From contig CAVZAB010000009.1 in the NCBI GenBank assembly GCA_963773155.1, positions 184,419 to 248,418 on the forward strand: a stretch of 64,000 nucleotides of DNA, in the 5' to 3' direction. The notes below the pieces were generated by a model. The model was not told the DNA's origin. It ran no database searches and was given only the letters and a program-made list of their open reading frames with translations. Numbering within the stretch: the stretch's first letter is position 1; the number at the start of each line of letters is the position of its first letter. This stretch comes from CAVZAB01 sp963773155. GTDB lineage: Bacteria; Pseudomonadota; Alphaproteobacteria; Rhizobiales; Beijerinckiaceae. Made by a program: the position numbers and the translations under genes. Positions 26,584-34,622 of this stretch are shown piece after piece.

Positions 26584-26612
26584 CATATAACCTTCGCCGA
26601 GACCGTTGCCAA
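26584..26612 (-). promoter_or_regulatory. Candidate promoter for secE-nusG-rplKA, abutting an IS target repeat
   Basis: On the minus strand TTGGCA (26612-26607) and TATATG (26589-26584) lie 17 bases apart, a good sigma-70-type pair 130 bases ahead of secE. The first base of the IS target duplication is 26613, directly next to the -35 box, so the insertion left the promoter intact but replaced everything upstream of it. Confidence 0.55.
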
Positions 26613-26629
26613 GAACAAAATGGACAGAA
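26613..26629. repeat. Left 17-bp target duplication of IS copy 1
   Basis: GAACAAAATGGACAGAA, repeated exactly at 27974-27990 on the other side of the element. Confidence 0.85.
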
Positions 26630-27973
26630 TGTCAGTAGCAGATGATATGGCCGGTTTAGGTAGCGCACGATCTGTCCGGTAAATTCCAGATCCTTTGGAG
26701 GGTTTGGGATGCGCCGGACGGAAGCCCTTCAGGGTGTGCGGATGATTAAGTTTTTGGACATTTTGGGACGTTACGAGGCGGCGGAGTTTGGTCAGTTGGA
26801 AGCGAGCGAACTGTTGGGGGTTGGCGAGCGGACGTTTCGGCGCTGGCGCAATCGTTTTGAGGTCGAAGGAGAGACTGGCCTGTTGGACCGGCGGCTTGGC
26901 AAGGTCTCGGGCCGACGGGTTCCTTCGGCGCGAGAGGCCAAGGTTGAGGCGCTTTACCGCAGCCGCTACGCCGACTTTACGGCCAAGCATTTCCACGAGC
27001 ATCTGGTGAAGGATCATGGCTTCAACTGGGGCTACACGTGGACCAAGACCTATCTGCAGGACCGGGGCTTGCTGGCGAAAGCCACGCGGCGGGGCGCCCA
27101 CCGGCGCAAGCGGCCGCGGCGCCCGATGCTGGGCATGATGCTGCACCAGGATGGGTCGCGCTTTGCGTGGCTTAAGAACCACCAGCCGCTCGATCTGATC
27201 GTCACGCTGGACGATGCAACGAGCACTATTCTTTCGGCCTTTCTGGTCGAGGAGGAAGGCACCGCTTCGACGTTCCGGGCCTTGGAAGAGGTTTTTGGCC
27301 GCCATGGCCTGCCCTTGAGCCTCTATACGGACCGCGGCAGCCATTATTTTCATACACCGGAGGCCGGCGGCAAGGTCGATCGGACCCGTCCGACCCAGGT
27401 CGGACGCGCCCTCGAGCATCTGGGCATCGAACATATCGCGGCCTATTCGCCGCAGGCCCGAGGCCGTTCGGAACGCGTCTTCCAGACCCTGCAGGACCGC
27501 CTGACGAAGGAGCTGGCGCTCGCCGGGATCACCACGATCGAGGCCGCCAACGCCTTTATCCGGGACGTCCACATCGCCGCCCATAATGCGCGTTTCGCCG
27601 TCAAGGCCGAGCAGGAAGGCGTGGCTTTCGTCACGATCCCCGGCGTCAATCTCGCCGAGATCCTCTGCCTCCAGGAAGAGCGCCAGGTCGGCAACGACAA
27701 TTGCGTCACCTTCAACCGGTTGAAATTGCAGATCCCCGAAAGCCCGCTGCGGCCGCATTTCGTCAAGGCCAGAGTCAAGATCCGTCAATACCACGACGGC
27801 ACCTATGCGATCTTCCATGGGCCGCGATGCCTCGGACGATACGATCAACAGGGCGCCGTCGAGACACAGAAAAAGGTCGCTTAAGTCCGCTCAGCGATCA
27901 GAGGAGAACAAAGCCAGAAGCAGCGGACATATGATGTGCTACCAAATCCGGCCAAGTTAATTAGCTATCGACA
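26630..27973 (+). mobile_element. Insertion sequence copy 1, ISNCY/IS1202-like, 1344 bp
   Basis: Bounds are set by comparison with the second copy at 46907-48251. The ends are imperfect inverted repeats: the left begins TGTCAGTAGCAGATGATATG and the right, read inward, begins TGTCGATAGCTAATTAACTT; both then reach GGCCGG. It carries one transposase gene. The 17-bp target duplication is long for an IS and, as I recall, fits the ISTde1 group of the IS1202 family (15-18 bp). Confidence 0.9.
26709..27884 (+). CDS. ISNCY/IS1202-like DDE transposase, intact
   Basis: A 391-residue transposase. The N-terminal helix-turn-helix (ASELLGVGERTFRRWRNRFE, residues about 32-51) recognises the element ends. 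The catalytic core shows MLHQDGS (D148), LYTDRGS (D208) and RGRSERVFQ (E255), a DDE triad with RNase-H spacing. GGAGGG lies ahead of the ATG. The frame is intact here and broken in the copy at 46986, so this copy could be active. The long antisense open frame over it is a coding shadow. Confidence 0.9.
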   Translation: MRRTEALQGVRMIKFLDILGRYEAAEFGQLEASELLGVGERTFRRWRNRFEVEGETGLLDRRLGKVSGRRVPSAREAKVEALYRSRYADFTAKHFHEHLVKDHGFNWGYTWTKTYLQDRGLLAKATRRGAHRRKRPRRPMLGMMLHQDGSRFAWLKNHQPLDLIVTLDDATSTILSAFLVEEEGTASTFRALEEVFGRHGLPLSLYTDRGSHYFHTPEAGGKVDRTRPTQVGRALEHLGIEHIAAYSPQARGRSERVFQTLQDRLTKELALAGITTIEAANAFIRDVHIAAHNARFAVKAEQEGVAFVTIPGVNLAEILCLQEERQVGNDNCVTFNRLKLQIPESPLRPHFVKARVKIRQYHDGTYAIFHGPRCLGRYDQQGAVETQKKVA

Positions 27974-27990
27974 GAACAAAATGGACAGAA
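27974..27990. repeat. Right 17-bp target duplication of IS copy 1
   Basis: Exact copy of 26613-26629. It is also the first unit and part of the second in a short tandem array (27974-28013). Confidence 0.85.
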
Positions 27991-28013
27991 CAAAATCGAC
28001 AGAACAAAATTCG
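27974..28013. repeat. Tandem 14-bp repeats at the right IS junction
   Basis: GAACAAAATGGACA, GAACAAAATCGACA and GAACAAAAT plus TCGA follow each other. Arrays like this occur at the ends of some insertion sequences (IS21-type ends among them), so the IS may have landed in the end of an older element. That is inference from appearance only. Confidence 0.55.
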
Positions 28014-28115
28014 ATGGAACCCGGTTCCACTGGCATAGCCAGACCGGGGGTTCGCAAGTCGCCGCCTTCAGAGCCTTCCGCCTTGCCAAATGGCCCGAGG
28101 GACACTTTGTCTCGC

Positions 28116-28286
28116 CTAGCTCCGGCACTGACCTTTGATCGTCATGCCGCCATAAAGATCGTCGCACATATATTGCGACCACAATTCGCGGCCGACCGGC
28201 CGGTGCAGGCTAGCCGCCCAAAACGCGAGGAAAAGCAAGAGGCTTAAGCCAACAATTATGCGCGTGTCTTCCTCAGCAAACCGCAT
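28116..28286 (-). CDS. Small one-span membrane protein, unknown
   Basis: A 56-residue reading frame, below the size usually listed. GGAGG stands five bases before the ATG, the best ribosome-binding site in this stretch. Residues about 10-27 (IIVGLSLLLFLAFWAASL) form one hydrophobic span after an acidic N-terminus (MRFAEEDTR); the C-terminal part has two cysteines (MCDDLYGG and GQCRS). No family recognised. It sits alone in the decayed island, on the minus strand. Confidence 0.5.
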   Translation of the reverse strand: MRFAEEDTRIIVGLSLLLFLAFWAASLHRPVGRELWSQYMCDDLYGGMTIKGQCRS

Positions 28287-28733
28287 CGCATCCTCCCGGC
28301 GCTCCCTACGGGGCGCTGCTTCCCCCTAACCTGCCGATGCTTTCCAAATTGCTTGCCCGGCCGTTTCCCGGCTCGCTTGTACGAATTTTCCTTAACCGCC
28401 CCTTGCCGGGCGGCATCGGCGGGCTGGCGGCACCGCCCTCGCGGCCATCGTACGCCTCGGGCATCCGTTGCAGCCGGTCTCGGGCAGTCCGGGTCACATC
28501 GGACACAATGGATCGCCGTAGAAAGGCGACGCCGTTCCACGTTCTCTGGCCTTCCCAGACAACGCCATCACCGCATTTTCGAGCGCCAGAGCCGGAAGTA
28601 TGCGGCGTTGCCGGTTTTGTGCCTTAAGCTCTTGCAAACACTGGCTCTTGCAACCATTTCGGGCGCGACAGCGGTGAGTCAAGCGAACAGATTGGGCGCC
28701 GATTGACATTGTCGATGTTGAAAGTCGCAATTT
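28287..28733. other. No supported gene
   Basis: 447 bases of mixed composition. Several short frames are open on both strands but are Arg/Pro-rich without motifs or ribosome-binding sites. GCGCCCCGTAGGGAGCGC near 28305 can form a small hairpin in the leader of the 56-residue gene. Confidence 0.4.
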
Positions 28734-29381
28734 TCATCGATCGAGCGATGATAGCCGATCCACCCAGGTTCTGACCGCCTCAGCGACCGTCTGCAAATGA
28801 TCGCTAGTCGAGAAGCCTGAGATCCTTTTGCGAGGTTTCAAGTCGTGATCACCGTCTTCCAACCAGAGAATGTCGATCGTCTTCGCCAGCGCGTAGCGCG
28901 CGATCTCCTCGCGCGCCCCGAACTCGTCGCGCGTGCCCTGGCAAATCAACGCCGGTGTGGCGAGCGTGGCAAGATGCGCGGTTCGAAGTTGGTCGGGCCG
29001 TCCCGGCGGGTGGAATGGGTAGCCAAGGCAGAGAAGTCCGGCGATGCGACCGTTGGTGTATAGTTGATCGGCGACCATGCTCGCAACTCGGCCCCCCATT
29101 GACTTGCCGCCAATGACGAGCGGTCCGCGAGCATCAACCGCCGCAACCGCTGCCAGATATTCCGGCATCAATGACCCGGCGCGCGGCGGCGGCCTGCGGC
29201 TTTCGATGATGCGACGGCTGGCCATATATCCGAACTCGAAGCGAAGGATGCGTAAGCCCCTTGCAGCAAGCGCCTTCGCGATGGCCGTCATCGGGGCGGA
29301 ATCCATCGGTGCTCCAGCCCCATGGGCCAGCAGTATTGTTGCAATACTATTCTCAGGGCCGTCGATAAGGAAAGCTGTCAT
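28734..29381 (-). CDS. Alpha/beta hydrolase, KANL3/TEX30-like
   Basis: A 215-residue cytoplasmic hydrolase. The oxyanion region ILLAHGAGAPMDS, the nucleophile elbow GGKSMGGRVASMVA (Ser about residue 94), the acid in CQGTRDEFG and the histidine in DGDHDLKPRK give a complete Ser-Asp-His set in the right order. Bacterial members of this small-hydrolase family lack a known substrate. The neighbours are unrelated, so context does not help. Confidence 0.8.
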   Translation of the reverse strand: MTAFLIDGPENSIATILLAHGAGAPMDSAPMTAIAKALAARGLRILRFEFGYMASRRIIESRRPPPRAGSLMPEYLAAVAAVDARGPLVIGGKSMGGRVASMVADQLYTNGRIAGLLCLGYPFHPPGRPDQLRTAHLATLATPALICQGTRDEFGAREEIARYALAKTIDILWLEDGDHDLKPRKRISGFSTSDHLQTVAEAVRTWVDRLSSLDR

Positions 29382-30474
29382 CTGCCACTAGGCTCTTTTG
29401 ATCGGAGATGATCGATGGCACGAAAGCGAGAACTCATCCGAACATACAAGATCGGAAGATAGCAAAGTCTGATTTGCCTGCAATGACCGCACGTCACCCG
29501 ATGTCGCCACCGCGACAATTTCAATCCGCCCCGTACCGAAAAGTCCTGGTAACAACCACTGAAGTGGTGGGATTTTGAGGTCCTTTCTGGGGCGGTCATC
29601 GCACCTCATTGGTAAGATTGTTCGGTGTCGGGAACGCAGTGATGGCCGCACGACCCTTCGCAACGGCTTTCGGGAGCGATTTGGGCCGCTAACTTGGCTC
29701 GCTATCAGCTAAGGCGTGGACGGGACAAGCGCGCTCTGCCCCTGTTATATTCGACGGCTGATCTGGACCCGACGCCGCCAGCGATGAAGGTTACTAGCCT
29801 CTCCGTGCCGCCATCGCCGCCCTTTCCACCGGGCACACAAGAAGGACCGCCTGAAAAAATTCGGCTGGCTGCGCCGCTCCGATCTGGAACACGAACATCT
29901 TGAGCACGAGATATGGGAGATGCCAGCCAGCGAGCTTTATCCTCACAAGAAAAGGCGAGGGCGGATATGGCTAATTAAGCTTCCAATTCCGAAAGCGCGA
30001 TAGGCGCAATTCGGGGTTCATTGATCGCCGGCACGAACACGTCGGCCGACCGGGCCGACACGTCAATCGATGCCTCATGACCACACTATAGGCCATGACC
30101 TTGGTCACGCCGAGACTGCGCATGTTGGCGAGGTCCAAAGGCGGGCCGGTGAATTTCGTCATCCAGCGCTGCTTTGGTCTCCTCACTGGTCAGCCGGGCT
30201 CTCAGGCTCACCCCTAGCGTTAAGCCGCCTATAGTAGCAGACGCCCAGCCCCTCATCCTTGAACCGCTTAGCCTGTTCTGGACTGATCGTCGGTCCACGG
30301 CCACCCTAGGTTATGTGGGCCCGGTTTGCATCCAAAAGCGGCTGAGACATCAGAAGGGCAGTCCGACTGAGATGCGCCAAGGGTGCATTGAGCCGCCAAT
30401 AATTTCCCTACAGACCGTGATGGGCCGTGTAATGTCGCGACGCTACTTCAAATCAGCTGACAGGAGATGTCGCA
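29382..30474. other. Decayed DNA, fragments only
   Basis: About 1.1 kb without an intact gene. Plus-strand 29827-29985 encodes DRLKKFGWLRRSDLEHEHLE and onward to a stop, with no start in frame. Minus-strand 30310-30180 reads GGRGPTISPEQAKRFKDEGL, which resembles the linker before the DNA-binding domain of serine recombinases (compare the one at 33433). I read the stretch as debris of mobile DNA. Confidence 0.45.
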
Positions 30475-30960
30475 ATGCGCCGACGCACTATTCTAAAGGA
30501 CTCCGCAATGGCTGCCGCCGGCTTAGCACTGTTGACCGGACTGGCCGTCGCCCAACAGCCGGCCGATATCGACGCCATCAAGGAGGCAAACACTGCGTTC
30601 TATGCCGCGCTGTCGGCCCGTGATGCCAAGGCTATGGCAAGCCTCTGGGCCAACAAGCCCTACGTGGTCAATATCGGACCCCTCAGCAAGACCATAGCGG
30701 TTGGCTACGAGGATGCCGTCTCCAAATACTGGGCAAATGCCTTCACCAATGTGTTTTCCGAGCTGAGCGCCTCCATGACGTCGATGGCCCAGATCCAGAC
30801 GGACGGCAAGCTGGCGTGGGTCGCCGGCACCGAGATCGCTAAGGGCAGGACCAAGGCCGGCGCAGCCGTCGCGTTCGATATCTTCGTGACCAACATCTTC
30901 GAAAAGGACGGCGATCGCTGGCTGATGGTTTCCCATCACGCGGGGATACAGTCTAAATAA
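30475..30960 (+). CDS. Exported NTF2-like (SnoaL/DUF4440-type) protein
   Basis: A 161-residue protein with an N-terminal export signal, MRRRTILKDSAMAAAGLALL to about residue 27; the RRRT-I-L pattern is Tat-like but not perfect. The mature part is one NTF2-like fold: AIKEANTAFYAALSARDAKA, LWANKPYVVNIGP, and the C-terminal strands GDRWLMVSHHAGIQ. Such domains may be isomerases, binding proteins or oligomer partners; no active-site assignment is possible. Confidence 0.75.
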   Translation: MRRRTILKDSAMAAAGLALLTGLAVAQQPADIDAIKEANTAFYAALSARDAKAMASLWANKPYVVNIGPLSKTIAVGYEDAVSKYWANAFTNVFSELSASMTSMAQIQTDGKLAWVAGTEIAKGRTKAGAAVAFDIFVTNIFEKDGDRWLMVSHHAGIQSK

Positions 30961-31016
30961 GAGCATCGCCAAGCGTAACGAGACTAGTCCGCTGCTGGAC
31001 GATAAAATTCGCCATC

Positions 31017-31448
31017 ATGATGTTTGCAGGTCAAATTGCTCTTGTTCTGGTTGCCGCGTTTGCTGGCGCCGCACTCTACATCAATGTCGCGGAGCAACCC
31101 GCCCGGCTAGGGCTCGACGACAAGAGCCTGCTGAAGGAATGGAAGCCGAGCTACGCCGGAGGCTTTGCCATGCAAGGGAGCCTCGCGGTCGTTTCAGGCG
31201 GCTTGGGACTTCTCGAAGCATGGTTGACCAAGGACTGGCGCTGGATTTTCGGCGCCGCACTTATTCTTGCAAACTGGCCGTATACCCTGCTTGGCATGAT
31301 GCCCATGAACAATAAATTGAAGGGCATATCCGAGAATGATGCTGGGGCGACCTCGCGCAGGATGATCGAAACATGGGGACGGCTGCATGCCGTCCGAACC
31401 GCACTCGGCGTTGCTGCGACGTTGACATATCTTTGGGCTCTGAACTGA
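31017..31448 (+). CDS. DUF1772-type membrane protein
   Basis: A 143-residue integral membrane protein with about four spans (residues 1-22, 50-68, 74-95, 122-140). The pattern AALYINVAEQPARL near the start, WKPSYAGGFAMQGSLAV and ANWPYTLLGMMPMNNKL fits the DUF1772/anthrone-oxygenase-like family. Its function here is unknown. It is 56 bases downstream of the NTF2-like gene and could share its transcript. Confidence 0.75.
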   Translation: MMFAGQIALVLVAAFAGAALYINVAEQPARLGLDDKSLLKEWKPSYAGGFAMQGSLAVVSGGLGLLEAWLTKDWRWIFGAALILANWPYTLLGMMPMNNKLKGISENDAGATSRRMIETWGRLHAVRTALGVAATLTYLWALN

Positions 31449-31541
31449 AGACCTTGGGCTTTTTCGTGCGTTCTTGGCTTTATGCTGGTTAGGCTCCGTG
31501 CCGCAACGCACGAATTAACGAAGCCGCACAGGGGATCGAGC

Positions 31542-31865
31542 ATGCAAGAACTTCCATCGGCCATCGCCGCCTATTTCGCATCCGAAAAAAGTACTGACGC
31601 CGATGCGTTGAGCGCCTGCTACAGCGACGATGCCATCGTTCATGACGAAAAGCGCGAATATTGCGGCATCGATGCGATCACGGCGTGGCGCCTCGACACC
31701 CAGGCGAGAACGCCGTTTACAACGCGGCCACTGGAGTTGAAGGAACGCGACGGGCGGTTCGTCGTCGCGACCGAGGTATCCGGCGCGTTTCCGAACAGCC
31801 CGGTCATGCTCGACCACGCATTCACGCTGGCCAATGGCCGCATTACCGCGCTGGATATTTGCTGA
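31542..31865 (+). CDS. NTF2-like (SnoaL-type) protein
   Basis: A 107-residue cytoplasmic NTF2-like domain: AIAAYFASEKSTDADALSAC, YSDDAIVHDEKREYCGIDAI, and SPVMLDHAFTLANGRITALD. Start MQELPSAI at 31542. In relatives such genes often precede a short-chain dehydrogenase, and a broken piece of one follows here within 12 bases, which supports an ancestral pair. Confidence 0.75.
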   Translation: MQELPSAIAAYFASEKSTDADALSACYSDDAIVHDEKREYCGIDAITAWRLDTQARTPFTTRPLELKERDGRFVVATEVSGAFPNSPVMLDHAFTLANGRITALDIC

Positions 31866-31876
31866 TGGGTGCTTGA

Positions 31877-31960
31877 ATCGACCTCACCGAACGTCGTGCC
31901 CTTGTAACGGGCGGCAGCAAGGGCATGGGCGCGGCGATGTCACGCCGTGTCCTCCACTAA
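31877..31960 (+). pseudogene. Short-chain dehydrogenase, N-terminal remnant
   Basis: Twenty-seven codons reading IDLTERRALVTGGSKGMGAA then MSRRVLH and a stop. TGGSKGMG is the NAD(P)-binding TGxxxGxG motif of short-chain dehydrogenases. The rest of the enzyme is missing, so this is the stump of a deleted gene. Confidence 0.7.
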
Positions 31961-32003
31961 GCAGGCGGCGAAGCCGCCGCAAGCCCACGTGGGTCTGCGT
32001 ATC

Positions 32004-32900
32004 TCACAAACTGTCCGATGCGCCGCTGACCGCCCTTGAAATACCACCCATATTTGCGGTCCCAGCGATCAGGTGAGCAGCTACAGCGACAAACACGATC
32101 AGGCCGCCAATGATCGTGATTTTGCTTGGTGTTTCGTTGAACGCTAGCCATACCCATAAGGGAGCTAGCGGAGCATCCAGCGAGCCTATTAATCCGGTCT
32201 CGATTGCGGGTAGCAGCTTTGCGCCAAGTGTGAAAAGAGCAAGACCAACTGCCGAATTTACAACTCCGAACAGCAATAGCAAAAGCAGTTCGTAATGAGA
32301 AATAGCAAGAGGCTCGCCGAATGGCCAGCAAGCCAGACCGCTTAACAGCGCTGATAGACTTGCGGCTGGCATAACAGGGATCGTATGAAAATGCCTCGCG
32401 ATTACCATCATGACTGCCATCGAGATCGTCATGCCCAGAGCCAAAAGATCGCCGAATAACCCGCCTTCAATGCCGAAGCCAACCATCAACGCGACGCCCA
32501 TCAGAGCTGCAAGACTGGCGACGACGGCGCTGCCCGAGGGCCGTTCGCGCATAACAAGCCAGCCAAGAGCGGCAGCAATGAAAGGGACCGTTGCGTAAAT
32601 CACCGCAACATGCGCGACAGTCGTATGTCCGAGTGATGTAATGAAGAAGATCATTCCGATTGCTGATGTGACTGCAAACATCCAGCTAGGCCGGCCCATA
32701 TTCCGGAAACTAAGCCAAGTCCGCTGACGTTCCAACGTGAGAATGACCAGGGCGATGCCGAGGGCGCCGAACAAGCCCCGCCAAGCGAGCATCGTCCAGC
32801 TATCCAATTGAATTAGCCTTGTGAAGAAACCCGCTGTGCTCCAAGCAACAGCGGAAGCCGTGACCAGAACAACTCCGAGCGGATGCCCTCGCAACATCAT
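32004..32900 (-). CDS. DMT-family permease (EamA type)
   Basis: A 298-residue inner-membrane transporter with about ten spans arranged as two EamA repeats (first about residues 8-138, second about 148-285). VTASAVAWSTAGFFTRLI opens repeat 1, and LPAIETGLIGSLDAPLAPLW lies in repeat 2. Substrates in this family include amino acids and other metabolites; none can be chosen. Its codon use is more A+T-tolerant than that of the ribosomal genes. Confidence 0.85.
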   Translation of the reverse strand: MMLRGHPLGVVLVTASAVAWSTAGFFTRLIQLDSWTMLAWRGLFGALGIALVILTLERQRTWLSFRNMGRPSWMFAVTSAIGMIFFITSLGHTTVAHVAVIYATVPFIAAALGWLVMRERPSGSAVVASLAALMGVALMVGFGIEGGLFGDLLALGMTISMAVMMVIARHFHTIPVMPAASLSALLSGLACWPFGEPLAISHYELLLLLLFGVVNSAVGLALFTLGAKLLPAIETGLIGSLDAPLAPLWVWLAFNETPSKITIIGGLIVFVAVAAHLIAGTANMGGISRAVSGASDSL

Positions 32901-32957
32901 TGGGCTTTGGTCCCCATTTCTGACTGAATTGAGTTCTTCTTCCTGTTCAATTCTGGT

Positions 32958-33347
32958 TCAGGCGTTCACTTCGCTACAGATCTCAATGAGAAACCCGTTC
33001 AGGTCACGCACATATGCGACCGTTTGGCCCCATGGTTTGAGGGTCGGCTCTCTGACCTTTGTCGCTCCAGCCGCGACGGCACGTTGAAAGGAAGCCTGTG
33101 GGTCGGCGACTACAAGGGCGATCTCAGCGCCAGCGGCCTCTGTGTCACCCTGGCGGTTTGGGCGGATGGCCACGCCATTCAGCTTAGCAAGCTGTTCGGT
33201 TGCGAACGCAAGCGCCGTTGATCCTGTCTCAAGCTCGCCATAGCCGCTCTCGTGGATAAATCGGCGCCTCAGTCCAAAGGCGCTCTCGTAGAACTCAACC
33301 GTCGCTGCAACATCCGGGACATAAATAATGACATAGCCCAATCGCAT
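32958..33347 (-). CDS. VOC-family (glyoxalase-like) protein
   Basis: A 129-residue metal-dependent-type fold built from two beta-alpha-beta-beta-beta units. MRLGYVIIYVPDVAATVEFY starts unit 1, and the C-terminal GQTVAYVRDLNGFLIEICS carries the usual final glutamate. The start at 33347 is fixed by the VOC N-terminus and GAGGG eight bases upstream. It could be a lyase, dioxygenase or resistance protein; undetermined. Confidence 0.8.
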   Translation of the reverse strand: MRLGYVIIYVPDVAATVEFYESAFGLRRRFIHESGYGELETGSTALAFATEQLAKLNGVAIRPNRQGDTEAAGAEIALVVADPQASFQRAVAAGATKVREPTLKPWGQTVAYVRDLNGFLIEICSEVNA

Positions 33348-33432
33348 AACCGTTCCCTCTTTGTTCTCGTGAGCAAATCTACAGAGTTCGTCGTCGGGCG
33401 CAAGCGAGATCTGTGAGATATCTGCACTCCCA

Positions 33433-33993
33433 TTAGCGTGGTGATCGATAGCTGGCGTCCAACAACCGATAGACACTCGCCCTACCAATGCCCAACCGCC
33501 GAGCAATCTCGCTGCCGCCGAGGCCTTCGCTCCTCAGCGTCTTGACCTGTTCAGCGCTGATGACGGGCTTACGGCCACGGTAGACGCCCTTCGCCTTGGC
33601 TTTATTGATGCCTTCCATTTGCCGCTCGCGACGGAGGTTCGTCTCGAACTCCGCAAAGACGGCCAGCATGTCCAGGAACGCCTTGCCTGCCGCCGTTGAG
33701 GTGTCGATGGGCTGATCGGTCACCTTGAGCGCCACGCCCATTGCTCGCAATGCCTTGACAATGTCTTGGAGTTCGCCCACCGAGCGGGCCAACCGGTCAA
33801 CCTTTGTGACCATCAACGTATCGCCGGGTCGTAGGAAGGCCAGAAGTGTTTCAAGCTCATTCCGCCCATTATGGCTGGTGCCAGAAACTTTCTCTTCCCA
33901 GACAATTGTGCACCCCGCTGCCGTCAACTTCTCGACCTGGATGGTCAGGTCCTGAACAGTCGTGCTCACGCGGGCGTAGCCGTAAATCGCCAT
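33433..33993 (-). CDS. Serine recombinase, resolvase/invertase type
   Basis: A 186-residue small serine recombinase. The catalytic Ser is residue 10 in YGYARVST; the active-site arginines lie in TKVDRLARSVGEL and the E-helix region FETNLRRERQMEGI. The C-terminus is the helix-turn-helix SAEQVKTLRSEGLGGSEIAR and GIGRASVYRLL. Complete. Just upstream is the broken end of a cyclase gene, so this marks the end of an inserted element. Confidence 0.9.
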   Translation of the reverse strand: MAIYGYARVSTTVQDLTIQVEKLTAAGCTIVWEEKVSGTSHNGRNELETLLAFLRPGDTLMVTKVDRLARSVGELQDIVKALRAMGVALKVTDQPIDTSTAAGKAFLDMLAVFAEFETNLRRERQMEGINKAKAKGVYRGRKPVISAEQVKTLRSEGLGGSEIARRLGIGRASVYRLLDASYRSPR

Positions 33994-34039
33994 GTCTGGT
34001 CTCCCAAGTGTCTCGTTTGGTTCTAGACATGCTTGGGAT

Positions 34040-34426
34040 AGCTGTCTCGGCAATATTGACGCCGTCAACGAAGAGGTCACTGCCCTCCACCATCACGTCG
34101 CCGAGGTTGACGCCGATGCGCATGACGATGGGGCTCAGGTCGGGCTACTCCGAATTGACGGCGGCCATCCTTTCTTGGAGATCCACGGCGCATTGCGCGG
34201 CATTGGCGGCACTGCCGAACTCGACCAAGACGCCATCCCCAGTGAATTTGAACACCCGTCCCTGATGCTGAGCGACCAGTGGTTCAAGGACGCCCCTATG
34301 ACGAGACTTGAGCAACGCCAGGGTTCCAGCCTCGTCCTGCTCCATCATCCGGCTGTAGCCGACCACATCGGTAGCCAGGATCGCGGCCAGGCGTCTCTGG
34401 GTGCGCATTTCGACCATGTGCTGCAC
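34040..34426 (-). pseudogene. Adenylate/guanylate cyclase, truncated
   Basis: The N-terminal half of a class III cyclase catalytic domain: RRLAAILATDVVGYSRMMEQ (first metal Asp in TDVVGYS), then FKFTGDGVLVEFGSAANAAQ (second metal Asp in TGDG). A TAG interrupts the frame after AAVNSE at about 34144, and the frame resumes as RIGVNLGDVMVEGSDLFVDG VNIAE before losing similarity near 34045, beside the recombinase. No complete cyclase remains. Confidence 0.75.
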
Positions 34427-34622
34427 GTCTCCGGCTTTGACCGCAGGCTACCATGCCAGACGTGTCACGTGTATCGGCAACCACACAAAGTGATGCTGGC
34501 AGGCGGTGGAACCTCGATTTTTTGCAAGAAATTGTTGCCGGCTTGCCAATTGACGATCGCGTGCGCCAAGCTCCCTACTCACTGGCCGTCATTCGGCCAG
34601 GCAACGGAGAGTAAGGCACGAG

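Noticed and set aside
26583..27848. A 421-codon open frame antisense to the IS transposase
   Set aside because: It mirrors the codon pattern of the transposase and recurs, shorter, over copy 2. It has no motif or ribosome-binding site.
27974..28013. A CRISPR array
   Set aside because: The units are 14 bp with no spacers and fewer than three full copies.
27936..28247. A 103-codon plus-strand frame at the right edge of IS copy 1
   Set aside because: It starts inside the IS end and reads through the 14-bp repeats; no domain. The minus-strand 56-residue gene is the better candidate in this stretch.
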